From Glandiceps talaboti (Eukaryota > Hemichordata > Enteropneusta > Spengelidae): a stretch of 64,000 nt of DNA. Where the stretch lies: the NCBI RefSeq assembly GCF_964340395.1, contig NC_135551.1, positions 7,001,963 to 7,065,962 of the forward strand, given 5' to 3'. Under the pieces are notes generated by a model. It made no database searches, was not told the DNA's origin, and saw nothing but the letters and a program-made list of their open reading frames with translations. Numbering within the stretch: the stretch's first letter is position 1; each line of letters begins with the position of its first letter. Of this stretch, positions 20,500-31,672 are shown one piece after another. The translations under genes and the position numbers were made by a program.

Positions 20500-20738
20500 T
20501 GACAGACTACACTAAGTTGATTGTGAATGGTCTTTATGACGGTGCGGTTATATCTGCTTTGACATAGCTAATAGTTTAAACCTTGATAAAACTATGAAAA
20601 TGGCTCAAGACAGTCCTAAAACAAGTGTTTCATTCAAGGAGTTTGCTTATCTTGCAATAGCTGTGAGTGGGGCAGTATTGGAGAAAGATATGTTAGAACA
20701 AAGGAATATGTTACCAGTTGATGCTTATAAAGGATAAA
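20500..20738 (+). pseudogene. Small hydrophobic Polinton protein
   Basis: Starts MTDYTKLIVNGLYDGAVISA at 20,500 and is interrupted by a stop and frameshift near 20,563. Continues IANSLNLDKTMKMAQDSPKT and SFKEFAYLAIAVSGAVLEKD to a stop near 20,738. About 80 residues, with two short hydrophobic segments. Unknown function. Confidence 0.5.
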
Positions 20739-20775
20739 TCTATAGCTAATAATTATATCTAGATATATATACATA

Positions 20776-21205
20776 ATGGGTGCTGCAATCGCGATGATGG
20801 TTGGTGGAGCAGATTTAAATGCAACTGCCTCCGTTTGAGCTGGTTATATAGGCCAGACACTATCTGGTGACACAAAAAAGAACACGAACAAGAATTGAAG
20901 AGACGTGATTTAGGTTTTGAAAAATTCAATAAAGATCATGAAGTATGGTTAGAACATAGACAAAGAGTGATGGATTTTATAGCGTAGCAAAAAAAATTAG
21001 ATATCCATGTGAGACAGAATCTGATTATGACTGACGAAAACTTAAATTTATATCAAGAATATCATCCTCATACTGAACATCTCAAAAATGGACCTCAGTT
21101 CGGTAATTATTATCAACCTTCTAACAATATGAAGACATACCAATACCTTTAATTAGCTGGTGGTGGAATATTATCAGTGTATTTAACAAACAAATGTATA
21201 TAAAT
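20776..21205 (+). pseudogene. Unknown Polinton protein with hydrophobic N-terminus and charged helix
   Basis: Starts MGAAIAMMVGGADLNATASV at 20,776, followed by a stop. Continues with a highly charged helical region HEQELKRRDLGFEKFNKDHE and VWLEHRQRVMDFIA (stop) then LDIHVRQNLIMTDENLNLYQ, ending GPQFGNYYQPSNNMKTYQYL. A second hydrophobic stretch LAGGGILSVYLTNK lies at the very end. About 140 residues. Unknown function; it completes the block of small genes after the ATPase. Confidence 0.5.
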
Positions 21206-21218
21206 ATAAAAATATAAA

Positions 21219-21560
21219 ATGGAAGTATGTAAAGTATGTAAACAGAAAGATGCATCCTGCTATTGTACAAACATTTGTGGTACACTCTTTGGAAAAGCTA
21301 ATTGTTCTGGTTGTTGTGATTTAATAACAAAAATGAACATGTATGATGTTATACATTGTAATATATGTAGACGATTCAATAAACCTAGTGACGATATTTG
21401 TATAAAAAAAAAAACATTTGTGGTAACATCTATGGAAGGTTCCACTGCTTTGACTGCTGTACTATTAGTAAATCACTAAATAATAGCTTTCATGAACAAG
21501 TGAAAAGTAAAAATATTTACAATTCTAACAAGCGACCAATCGGTCAGAATAGCTCCGCTG
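21219..21560 (+). pseudogene. Cysteine-rich protein with a duplicated Cys motif
   Basis: Starts MEVCKVCKQKDASCYC at 21,219. Frame 1 is rich in Cys (CTNICGTLFGKANCSGCCDL, HCNICRRFNKPSDDIC) and shifts at an A11 run near 21,408. The +1 frame then reads NICGNIYGRFHCFDCCTISK, a second copy of the ICG-x5-7-C-x2-CC motif. Two tandem zinc-knuckle-like units are therefore likely in the original protein. Possibly metal binding. No family recognised. Confidence 0.5.
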
Positions 21561-21631
21561 TTCTTTTTAGTTTTTATTTTGGTAGTGAAGTAATAAAGTG
21601 GTTAGTGGTTTCATATGATGTCTCACTATAA

Positions 21632-22567
21632 AACACATTTTACACAGAAAGTTGGTAAAATATAGTACTTTTAGACCATAGTCACCATTTTATAAAAAAA
21701 ATTACTGTTATGAAAATTACACAAAATCTCAGAAAAATAATGACTGGCAAATGCACACACGCACACACAGGACTTTTTAGGTTGGCTATAAATAATTCCA
21801 GTTTCTTACAGCTTTAAACCTGGAAAATTTTGATAATGAATGAAATAAACTAGGGACCTAAAATAATTTTGAGGCAATTCGAATTTCAATTTTCCAACAA
21901 ATTTACCAAAAACACTGTCCATAAACATAGTTGTCAACAACATTTAACTTGTAGTAGACATAGCATCGTCTAATATTTAAATTTACGGAGTGTCTTGTGA
22001 CCGGCGCCTGTCAGCAGACTCTGCCAATTTGTTTTCATCATTTCCATTGTATTTAACCTTGTACTTGACATTTCACAATATTTATAATTCTCCCATAAAA
22101 TACCTCAACATGTTTCACCTCACTCATACACAAAGCAGCCCTGGTATGATCACTGACATGACTAGAGAGAACCTTTTCGGATTTACATGTAAAACGGGGA
22201 AAGATACACAAAACATAATGCAAAGTCTGAAACCAAATTAAAGTTGTAATTATTTTAATTATTTTTACTTGCCAAATATTTGCATTTTGGAAATGGCAAG
22301 ACATGTTCATGTCAATACATCACAGATAAATAACACTAGTTATATGTGTTTACATGTAAACTGTCGGTTAATAAACACAGTTTGGTATGGTCGATTCACT
22401 GTACGTACTGCTCTTTCTTACATATGTACCATTGTGTACGTTGATGTACAGTCAAAAATAAAACCGGTATTTTCACTGATGGCTATGCAAATAAGATAAA
22501 TTGAGATAAAATAGATCCAAACGTAAAACCAATTCCTGATGAAAATAAGCAAATAAATGCATTTTTA
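21632..22567. other. Non-coding interior of the Polinton
   Basis: No convincing gene. A 28-bp motif, TACGGAGTGTCTTGTGACCG then GC-CCT (about 21,984-22,011), recurs with two changes at about 32,028-32,055 outside the element, so it is probably the end of a dispersed repeat. Confidence 0.4.
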
Positions 22568-23170
22568 ATGCACATACGTGTCTTTCCTGTTGTTACACAC
22601 TTCTTGAACAACTTTTTGTTGGTTCCTAAGGTATTTTACTATCTTTCTCGACTATCTCAAGTTCTGACGTATCAAATAACTATGCAAATTAGTGCCTTAC
22701 CTATGCAAATTAACAAGGTATTTTCACTTTTGATTATGCAAATGAGTAAACAACCTTTCGAACTACTATATGTTTGTAAATATTGCCGGCGACCACTACT
22801 TTACATGTGGTATTGTTATATAGAAGATACTTCGGCGGATTCTGAACATAATAATTTGTTTAATTTGAACTATTTTGAACTTTCTGAGAGTGAATTTTAT
22901 TATGATCAACAACAAAATAAATCTGACTCGTGGCCCACACCAGCGACTACGGCCACCGATGTCATCGTACACGTACACATCAACAATGTCCAACAAATGC
23001 AGCTGATGGGAGATCGTGCAACACATTCCTCAGGACCATCAACCAGCCAGAACGCGGTCAATCAATTCCAACAGTTATGCGGAATGTTTTCAAGCACACA
23101 GTTTAGTGGTGGATCTTTCACATTTCATGTCGCCCTGAAACAGCTCGATCTCTCAAAGTCAAAGGTCTAG
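22568..23170 (+). CDS. Unrecognised ORF, possibly exon or mobile-element fragment
   Basis: 200-codon frame. The first 90 codons are rich in hydrophobic residues and look non-coding (several ATGCAAAT-like repeats lie in the DNA). The second half is more protein-like: YIEDTSADSEHNNLFNLNYF, ATDVIVHVHINNVQQMQLMG, NAVNQFQQLCGMFSSTQFSG, then FTFHVALKQL. The ending recalls the fragment at 15,436-15,714. No domain identified. It may belong to an insertion in the right arm of the Polinton. Confidence 0.3.
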   Translation: MHIRVFPVVTHFLNNFLLVPKVFYYLSRLSQVLTYQITMQISALPMQINKVFSLLIMQMSKQPFELLYVCKYCRRPLLYMWYCYIEDTSADSEHNNLFNLNYFELSESEFYYDQQQNKSDSWPTPATTATDVIVHVHINNVQQMQLMGDRATHSSGPSTSQNAVNQFQQLCGMFSSTQFSGGSFTFHVALKQLDLSKSKV

Positions 23171-24124
23171 TCAGTGTGTTTACATTATAAAACGCTGCAG
23201 ACAATCCGTAATTTTTTCCGATTCTGATGAATACAATATTGTACATTTTGAAAGATTTTGCTGAATTATTATTATATAGGACACTATGAATACCACGCTG
23301 TTGAATTTTATCTGTTTCTACTACTAAATTAATCTTGTATGAATTTCTTCTGATCGGTTTTGTGAATGAATCACAACGGAACTAGCAGAGGAGGCTGGAA
23401 GGGGTGCAGAGCATGATGGGTAAAACAACTATGAAAGCTCATTACGCAGTGAGCCGCCATTGTGTACACTTCGATGTGTGGTACGTTTTCAATGGTGGCT
23501 GGCTCAGTGCTCACCAGCTGTATTTTGGGGCATCTTCAACTTGCCATAACTTTCACAACAATTTATGATTTTGGATACGGAATAATGGATAGGAATACTG
23601 AGATTTTTCGCTGAGGTCGGAAATTTCAGCCCGGTTTTTCGTGCGTACTTTTAAGTGGCTATTGTTAGAAATAGACAAGATCTGTTCAAGAGGTTTGGTA
23701 GAAAGTGGGTGATCCAACCCAGTGTCGAAGTTGACCTCCATTGACAAGTGATGTGACGTGACAGGCGAGCTTCTCACAAATTGCTCAACTACTACAGTAA
23801 TTAAAATCACTGTTCACACCCATATTCATCATTGACCCTACAGGAAAGGGTCTGTTTTCGCATATGTCCAGATATTTTCAAGTTAAATCTAACTTGCCAA
23901 ATTCGATATCACCCTGCAATCGTGTGTAATAGTGACACCAGAATAAAGGTGTAAGCAGGTCGTATTTTTGAGTGCAGTGTCCTGAGTACAGCGCCTCGAC
24001 TTTAATCAGTCTACCTAACTAAAACGTTAGATGTCTACCTTCCAAAATACAAACATTTGCTTAAAACATAATAAATAGATAAATAAATAAATAATTAAAT
24101 AAATAAATAGTTAAATAGTTAAGC
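23171..24124. other. Unassigned sequence
   Basis: No gene recognised. An AAATA-rich tract lies at 24,069-24,118, directly before a LINE fragment. Confidence 0.45.
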
Positions 24125-24990
24125 AAACTTACAGGCATATTCCTACATATTCGCAAAGTTGTGCCTCAACATATACTTATCATGCTTTATAACTCCACTG
24201 TTCTCCCACACATCACATATGGACTGGAAGTATGGGGGAGTACGTACCCGACTTACCTTAATGAATTATTTATTGTACAAAAACGATTAATTCGTATTAT
24301 GACTTTTAGCAAATGGAATGTACCTTCAGAACCATTATTTCAAAAGCTCGGTATTCTAAACATTTTTCAACAACACAGCCTACAATTAGCGATGTTTGTC
24401 CATGATGTTTTACATAAAAGTCTACAAAGCATCTTCCACGATTACTTCACTACAATTAGCCATTTTTATTCAACACGGCAAAGCAGGAGAAGCGATTTGA
24501 ATATTCCAAGAACAAAACATAGGTCGGGCCAATTCAGCATAAAATATGCCGGTGCGAAACTATGGAATAAAATACCAGTGCATATTAGGACTATACAATG
24601 CAGGTCAGAGTTTAAGCGGGAATTTAAAAAAAATGTCTACAGTCTGGTTGTTTCGGGATCTAGAGATCATGTTTAATTTATTTTGTAATTTCAGTGTATT
24701 TCCATGTATCATCTACCACGTTAAATAGTCTTGATTGAAACAGGGCAAAATTAAATGATAAGTGTCATATGTTTTGTGAGGGGAGGACTCGATTAGTTGT
24801 GTAACAACTACTTCCACACCCTTTTCCCGAATAACACGTTTATGTATATACATAAGGATATTTAGTTCTGTTCTGTATCACATTTTTTTTTTTTTTTTAC
24901 GTGGGAATAAATTATTATTATTATTAAATAAATAAATAAATAAATAAAGAAATAGACAAATAAACAAATAAAGAAAGAAATAAATACAAC
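24125..24990 (+). mobile_element. LINE 4: 5'-truncated 3' end with intact C-terminal ORF
   Basis: The frame 24,161-24,676 (171 codons) is the C-terminal part of a CR1/jockey-like RT: NSTVLPHITYGLEVWGSTYP, VQKRLIRIMTF and GAKLWNKIPVHIRTIQCRSE. A 3' UTR follows, with a T17 run and a tail of ATT/AAATA repeats to about 24,990. Both flanks are AAATA-rich, so the insertion site or tail has been expanded. Confidence 0.85.
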
Positions 24991-24999
24991 AACAACAAC

Positions 25000-27950
25000 A
25001 AGACTTCAGCCTTTTTATTATAAAGTTTTCTATTGCGATAAATTGTGAGTCTCTCAGTTTCGCATATTTTAATCTGGCAACGTACGCGACAAACATGTCT
25101 AGCAAAATGTGCTCAGGCTACGCAATTTGTGGTAACGTATGATGAGGTATTTTTGATCATGTAAGCATTGCGAAATATTATATAACTAGCAAGGTAGATG
25201 TAATATATGTAATTTTGAGCTGGAATGGCGAGGTTTGTAGATACTGACATAAACCCTTTGGTATTTTGATTGACTGGCATAAAAAGCCATGTGAAGATGA
25301 AAACATGCACCACATGGATCCATAATACGAGTGTTTTCTGAACATATTAAAACTTAGACATAAAATAGGCCTAGTGAATATGTTGTTCGCCCTTCCCCAC
25401 CTGCATTTTATTGCGTTTTTGGTGTACATATGTAATAATAACAGAAACTCATGGCCTTGCCAATAAACCAAATCACAAGTGAAAGTAACTTCTGTATGCC
25501 CTATCGTCCATTGCGAGGCCATGGGGTTCTGTCATATAGCTTCACCTGCACGCCTTTATGGCCGAGGCATGCCTCGCCTTGCTTACACGAGTTGTCTTCA
25601 TTCTAGTTCACTGTCATTCCAAATTACACGACAATATAGAATTAATCACAAGTTACATGTTATCTGAAAACATCAAACTTTATAGTGGGTCTGAAGTGTG
25701 TTTTTAGTGAGTACCAAGAACTCCCATGTTAACTGGCTGTGGAAAATTGCCCCATCGAACAAGGCAGCTTCAACTTCCGGTTCAAATCAGTCATTTTCTA
25801 CCATTTTGGACCGTTACACAATGATCCTACTAAATTTACTTGCCATGGTTATTTAAAATACATAAAAATCCACCTTTTTGTGAAATTTGTAAACTTTCCA
25901 GTTTCATATTGAGGAAAATATGAGCGAAAAACCGGGTCGAAATTTCAGAGCATTAAGTATGCGCCCTGAATTCATCGGAAATAGATATTCCTAAATGTAA
26001 TGCCAAAATTTATGTTGCTGGCATGAAAGAAGTTGAGGTTTAGGCGTTTACAGTGAAAGTGAAAGTTACAGCGAGTTGAAAATACCGAAAAAATAAGGCC
26101 CATGAGCAGCCATTCAAAGTGTCGCTGTCAAGCTGGAGGATAGATTGTATGCAAATGATGGCATTTCGGACTGGCTGATTATGTAGAAGGAGTGCAAAAT
26201 TTGGATTTGAAGTTTACAACCCTGTTTCGAACAAACACTTGTCATTTGGGCACACAATGCGTAGAATTATGACTATAGCAAATCTTACATTGCTTGTTTG
26301 ACATCAATAGTGTCTTTTGAAAAGTGGCAGTTTACTTAAAGTCTCGTGGACTGATTTCCAATATGGTGTCGGTCACAATGCTCATTATGAATTTTTTTTG
26401 TTAAATTACAAAAAAAATCATAAAAAATAGCAAAGATGTGCTGACTTGAAATTAACAAATATGAGTAAGCTACCCCCTGCGCATCAAAACACCAGGTATC
26501 AAAGCAATCTGACAAGTAGTATTTGGGAAGATTATGAAAATATCATTTTTTGAAGAAAAAAAATCTTACAAAAATGAAAATGGCACAGATCAACTTGGCA
26601 TGAACAAATCTGAATAGCCTCCTCCAAGGGAACATGCACACTAAATATCGAAGAATTCTGACTCACTTCCAGAGAAGATGATGAAAATATAAAAAGTTGA
26701 CGGACACCAATGATTCACCTATACTCCATACCTTAATACAACCTATACCTAAAGCTACACTTTCAGCTTTCGCTGACAGTGGAGCTAAAAATCAGATAAA
26801 AAAGTTATAATCTCAATTATTACCTTTTATCAACTGTTACTATAATATTTTCATCACTCAATGAAGTTCACACAAGGGCAACATGAAATTGATCACTCAA
26901 CTTTAGCGTATCATAAAAGCAATTCTATTATACTTAAAAAAGTATCGGGAAGTAATAAAATACCAAAGTTGAAAATAAAGGCAGTTTCACAGAACAAAAT
27001 CCTTAAACAGTTTTGGGTTAAATAGAATGCAAAATATCCAGAGATAGAATGTAGTTGGTTGCGTTTACATTGGCATCAAATATTTCTAAAATTAAACCAC
27101 ATTAAAAAAATAATTAACATTATTTAAATCATTATAAGAAAAAAGCAAAACCGCTGCTCTGCCGTATAGACTTGCCTTTTTTTCTTTGTTTTTGGTGTCT
27201 TCAATCTCAATTTACTCTCATACTGACTGTACTGGTTTGTTGTCTCTTGTTGTCTCTTGTTGTCTTAAGACTTGTTGTGTAACCTGTTGTTGTCTTGGGG
27301 TTACTTGTCTGTGTCTCTTGTTGTCCTGAGACTATATTGTATATGTCATTTATTTAGATTGAGACTTTGTGTCATTCATGTGTTTGTGGTGGTCTATACG
27401 ACAGAACAGTGTTTTTTTGCAAAGCAAAGCAAGCTAGTGGCACCCATAGTCGACTATGGGGTACCCAGCTGTGCTGCGCAATTAAACAGTATGTTGGACC
27501 TACAGTTATGGAAATTAAAAAATCGACGTCTTTAACAGGTACGATCATACTATAGAGTTGATCATACCGGCCACACACAGATATCTTTCTATCATGTCTC
27601 CTACAATAGTGGATAAACTCTCATTCTAAATAGTAATAGAAGTAGCCACTGACCCTAGTACTTGTTTCCTAATAAGTCTCTCAAACTATAATCTACAGAA
27701 ATGTTTTGATTGATTGTAAATCCAACATGGCTGGACTGGGTGTGAAAAGGTCAAAGGGCAATAAGTTATTCACAGATGAGTGTAAATATAAAAGTGTGTT
27801 GACCTTTGTTCTCTAGTAACGAAGCTATTTGGATAGTGGGTTTCATATTAAACAAATAAAAATATAAGTGTATACAAATATTTCACATTGACAATAAACA
27901 AAGCCAAATAACTAACAAAAGTACACTGGCAAAACAATTTTAATAAAAAG
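25000..27950. other. Gene-poor right arm of the Polinton
   Basis: No coding region, RNA gene or known repeat recognised, apart from a short TTGTCTCTTGTTG-type tandem repeat at 27,236-27,335. Short frames on both strands here look random. This is probably inserted or strongly decayed DNA, because Polinton coding reappears at 27,960. Confidence 0.4.
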
Positions 27951-27957
27951 ACTTTAC

Positions 27958-28378
27958 TGGATTATTTAGTCAATCAACAGCGGAAGATATTAACAAAGAC
28001 ATTAAAAATCTTTCTAGTTTAAATTCAGAATATGTTAAACCAGATATGTCTGTTTTTGACAAAGCTGCTGAAAACAAAACATTAAAATGGCGAGAAGTAC
28101 CAATGAATGAAATATTATTGTTAACTTCAGTTCAAAATTTAAATTCAAACCATGGACCTGCTGCTATTGGTGAATTTCAGGGACCCGATGGTGAATTTTA
28201 AAGGTAGCTTTCAGCGAAAATGATAGCAGAACTTCCTCAAAAACTTTTACCAATTTATGTTGTACCTTACGGATTAGTCCCATCTGTACAAATCCAAACA
28301 GAATGTATTTTAAATATCCAATGGTAACCCTAATTTACAAGCAACCTATGGTCTTATTCCTATTCCAAAAAAGATGTA
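27958..28378 (+). pseudogene. Small Polinton protein next to the right end
   Basis: Open for about 80 codons from 27,958 to 28,200: TAEDINKDIKNLSSLNSEYV, LKWREVPMNEILLLTSVQNL, NHGPAAIGEFQGPDGEF. After stops and a frameshift it reads IAELPQKLLPIYVVPYGLVP. The pattern (W-x-E-V-P ... G-x-A ... G-L-x-P) resembles, as I recall, a small protein common in Polinton-like elements and suspected to bind DNA. That is not verified. Being 240 bp inside the right inverted repeat, it is a proper part of the element. Confidence 0.5.
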
Positions 28379-28615
28379 AGAATAAAGAATAAGAACTACA
28401 AAACAATCTAAAATTACATTATTACATTAATTAATGTTTTGCCTCGGTTCAAGTGGTTGACTTAAAGTTCATATAGGCGTGTAACGATGAGTCATACACA
28501 GCTGAGTCTATCGATATGAAAATGTATTGACCTTTGAACCCTCTGATGATGTGCCTATTTAAACAATGACCATGACTAGTAATACATTCATTCACTGTCC
28601 TCTAAGGCAGAGGCC

Positions 28616-28771
28616 TCACTGTTGTTCCAGATACTCTTAACTATAAAACGACAGGGTCATGTTTTATATGTACTAAAATTTAATATAGATTAGACTATTT
28701 TTTTGAAGGTAAAAATGTATAATTTATGGGTATGTCGTTTCGTGGTCTCGTACCCCCATTTTATTACTACT
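28616..28771 (-). repeat. Right terminal inverted repeat of the Polinton
   Basis: Ends ...CATTTTATTACTACT at 28,771; its reverse complement aligns with 1,824-1,979 over the full 156 bp. The terminal CT is the expected partner of the AG at the left end. Confidence 0.9.
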
Positions 28772-28777
28772 GACATT
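28772..28777. repeat. Right target-site duplication of the Polinton (GACATT)
   Basis: Matches the left AACATT in five of six positions. Confidence 0.7.
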
Positions 28778-28845
28778 AGCATGCATGAAGATGAATTTTA
28801 TGCATGGTAATTTCCATCATCGTAGAGTGCAAGGAACATGCATTA

Positions 28846-31050
28846 ATCGATTAATCGCTTGATTGATCTATTGATCGATTTATTTATTGATTTATTATTT
28901 GGTTGAATTATTTATTGATTGAATGGTTTTATTTAGTGGTAAAACAACACTCATTTAGTGTATGATATTGACCAACTGACTTATTGATTTTTGTGGTGAT
29001 ATAAAACTTTTTCCCTGGCTACTTTTCTCTCTTTCATCTGTATATAATTGAATAAATAAAGACACCCTGTCCATGCCTCGCCTCTTAACTACATTAAAAC
29101 ACCAATAATAGCAGGGGTCTGTTACCAGGAAAATTTACTGTATCTCTTTCCTACTGGGTGATTATAACATCGCACAAACTCTAAAACACTCAAACAAGGA
29201 AGAAAGAGAGGAGGGAGGTAATTCAAAACTATACTGGCTTGAAAAAAAACGTGATTCTGGAGTAGTTTTAACAAGAATTATCAAAGTAATTCCATGATAT
29301 GCTTTCCCTAGGCAATTCGAGTAATGCTGACCACGTCAGGGTCAATCGAGCATATAGTTTGCAGTATGGTGATGACTTAGTCGATTGTATGTTTGCATAA
29401 AATTCCCCCGTTCTAGGGTGATAAGACTTTAGGCCAAGGTGCTAAAACAGAGGGTATTATTAACCCTATTATTGGTAGTATGTAATCGGCTTTGACTTTT
29501 TCGCTTTGTAAGTTGGTAGGGGTCGTGTCATTTTAAACTGGGGCACATAAACGTGATTCCTTCCTTTTAGGTGAACTCTCATCTCGGCCTCCCATGGCCC
29601 AATCTTCATCAAAGGGACAAAAATGAACGACCTGTCCAATTTTAATCATAATACAATGTACCTATTTCATGTACTGTGACATCGAAAACAGATCAAACTA
29701 AACTTGTAATTAAAATTGAAAAATATGTTACTGTCTCTGGAAATCATACTTTCAAAGGGGAAATTGTATTTACCAGTACTCATGCTTTATAGTCGCATGT
29801 TGCCGTAATGTATACACGTTGATCGTTCAGGTAAACATGCACGGCACTGCACCGCCATGGTGATGAACAATTTGACAGCAACTTTCACATGTGTGCAAAT
29901 ATGTTTGGAATAATTAAAACTATAGCTGAATAATCATTGTAGGCAATAGAACTTTTGATATTCCAGTTTATAGAAGGATTTAATCAACATCAGTCGATCG
30001 ATCGATTTATGAATGCTGAAATAAAAGTACGCAATAAACCACGCTGATGTTTTCGAGACTTGAGAGGTCACGTTAAATGCGTGATTTACATTAGTAATTT
30101 CCAGACGTTCATTCGTATAGGTTGAAGTTATATCCCATGGTGATTTACTATTAATGCCTCCGCGTTGGCATATTTTGAGTGCGTACTCTCCACCAAATAC
30201 AAACTTCTTCCCTGTCTTTAGGTGTGGATATCAATTGAAGTGAATTAAAGTGAGGCCACCACGATTGGTTCATCACCTGTTTGTTAACTTTCGATAACAA
30301 AAGTCACGTGTAATGCCGTATGTAGTGTATGAATCCCATTGTGTCTAAACAGCGAACTCGTTATTTTGCATCGGATGATCCTTAAAAGCTATGAAGGATG
30401 TTATAAAACGAGAAATTGCAGTTCCAAGTAGTTTTAGTAATTAAGTAAATCTACAAAGTTTAACTCATAATCAAGGTCCAGAGAAATTAGTCGATGTGTG
30501 GGTTCGTCAAGTACCACACATTCATAATCAGAAATATATTGACAATTGGGATGACCCCCATCAAATGGGAAAAAGTCTCTTGATTTTAGAAACGTTTGTT
30601 AAGGTGTTGAGGAATAATAAAACCTGTTCATGTAGCATTCAAATGGGATTTTTAGTCAATGACATTCATTTATTCTCTCTCGCCATGTCACAAGACACCA
30701 TAGGGTATGGTTTACTTTAGAACAACATGTATCTCTCCCTGTGTATGGTGGCAAATTATCTTACTGCCATGGACTGTAATGGACAATCTGTCTTTATTTA
30801 GTCAATTTAAAGAGAGGCCTATATAAGATGAAAGACAGAAAGTAGTCAGGGAAAGAAAAAAAAGTTTTATATCACCACAAAAATAATGAGTCAATAGATT
30901 ATTATCACACGCAAAAGAAGTTTTAATTCACCACAAAAAGTAATCATTCAATCGATTAATTATTCAACCAAATAATAAATCAATTAATAAATCAATCGAT
31001 CGATAGAATAATCGATCGATCGATCGATCAATCAATCAATCATTCAATTA
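28846..31050. mobile_element. 2.2-kb DNA element with about 200-bp inverted repeats
   Basis: The left arm (about 28,846-29,047) is the reverse complement of the right arm (about 30,830-31,050). Shared blocks include TTTATTATTTGGTTGAAT, TTTTTGTGGTGATATAAAAC, CCCTG-CTACTTT and CTCTTTCATC. The outer ends are rich in GATT/GATC units. The interior holds one decayed plus-strand frame (30,391-30,720) but no recognisable transposase. A third, partial copy of one arm is at 38,225-38,396. The element starts about 70 bp outside the Polinton right end. Class unknown. Confidence 0.7.
30391..30720 (+). pseudogene. Unrecognised protein fragment inside the 2.2-kb element
   Basis: From ATG at 30,391 the frame reads KDVIKREIAVPSSFSN, one stop at 30,442, then VNLQSLTHNQGPEKLVDVWV, RQVPHIHNQKYIDNWDDPHQ, MGKSLLILETFVKVLRNNKT and ends at 30,720. 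One stop in 110 codons with protein-like composition suggests a recent pseudogene or an exon fragment. No family recognised. Confidence 0.45.
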
Positions 31051-31570
31051 CATGTTCACTGTACCCTGTGGTTTTACCACAATTTCAATTTATATTCGAA
31101 CAGTAGGTTTTCATTTGATTTCGATTAATGTGTGTGCTTTGTCACTTTTCATAACGATTGACTATTATTTGAAAAACCTGGAGCCGTTTAGATTGTATTT
31201 AACTATATTTTGAAGGCATTACATAGTTTTCATTATTTGGAATGCTTAATGATTTACCAAAACACATTAAGTAGCTTGTATATCTTCACATACCCGAAGT
31301 CTATCATATGCTTATATATCATTTTCTGACAGCTTTATATTAGAAGTCATGATCATTAGAGCTACATGGATGACTCCAGTTATAGTACTTTAAAGACAGG
31401 GTTGCAAGGTATAATCAATTGTATTACTGAATTAACCCATTGTCAGTACTAGTATTGCCTAGTAATGTATAAGTGTATATAATCAAGTGGTGGAGCATGG
31501 CATTAGTGTACCATTTAGTGTCTGTAAGTGTATGTTTATTATTATTCATACATTAGTGAAAATGCAAGGA
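31051..31570. other. Unassigned sequence
   Basis: AT-rich; no feature recognised. Confidence 0.4.
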
Positions 31571-31672
31571 ATACAATACAATACAATACAATACAATACA
31601 ATGCAATACAATACAATACAATACAATACAATACAATACAATACAATACAATACAATACAATACAATACAAT
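31571..31672. repeat. (ATACA)n pentanucleotide microsatellite
   Basis: About 20 units of ACAAT/ATACA with one interruption (ATGCA at about 31,602). Confidence 0.95.

Larger units (their letters stand above)
1824..28771 (+). mobile_element. Polinton/Maverick DNA transposon with nested retroelements
   Basis: A 26.9-kb element delimited by 156-bp inverted repeats that start AG and end CT, and by a 6-bp target duplication. Genes recognised in order on the plus strand: C2H2 zinc-finger protein, protein-primed DNA polymerase B, retroviral-like integrase with C-terminal chromodomain, a conserved unknown protein, an A32-type packaging ATPase, several small membrane or Cys-rich proteins, and a further small protein next to the right end. 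Integrase, PolB and packaging ATPase together define the Polinton superfamily. It is interrupted by LINEs at about 3.2-6.3, 6.9-9.65, 11.1-14.7 and 24.1-25.0 kb and a SINE at 9.87-10.10 kb. Subtracting these leaves about 15-16 kb, normal for the class. Most genes carry stops and frameshifts, so it is no longer functional. A typical double jelly-roll major capsid gene and a cysteine protease were not recognised. Confidence 0.9.

Noticed and set aside
2025-21560. Alternative genetic code for the Polinton genes, because of many in-frame TAA/TAG/TGA.
   Set aside because: Frameshifts are equally common and all three stops appear at non-conserved positions, so ordinary decay explains it.
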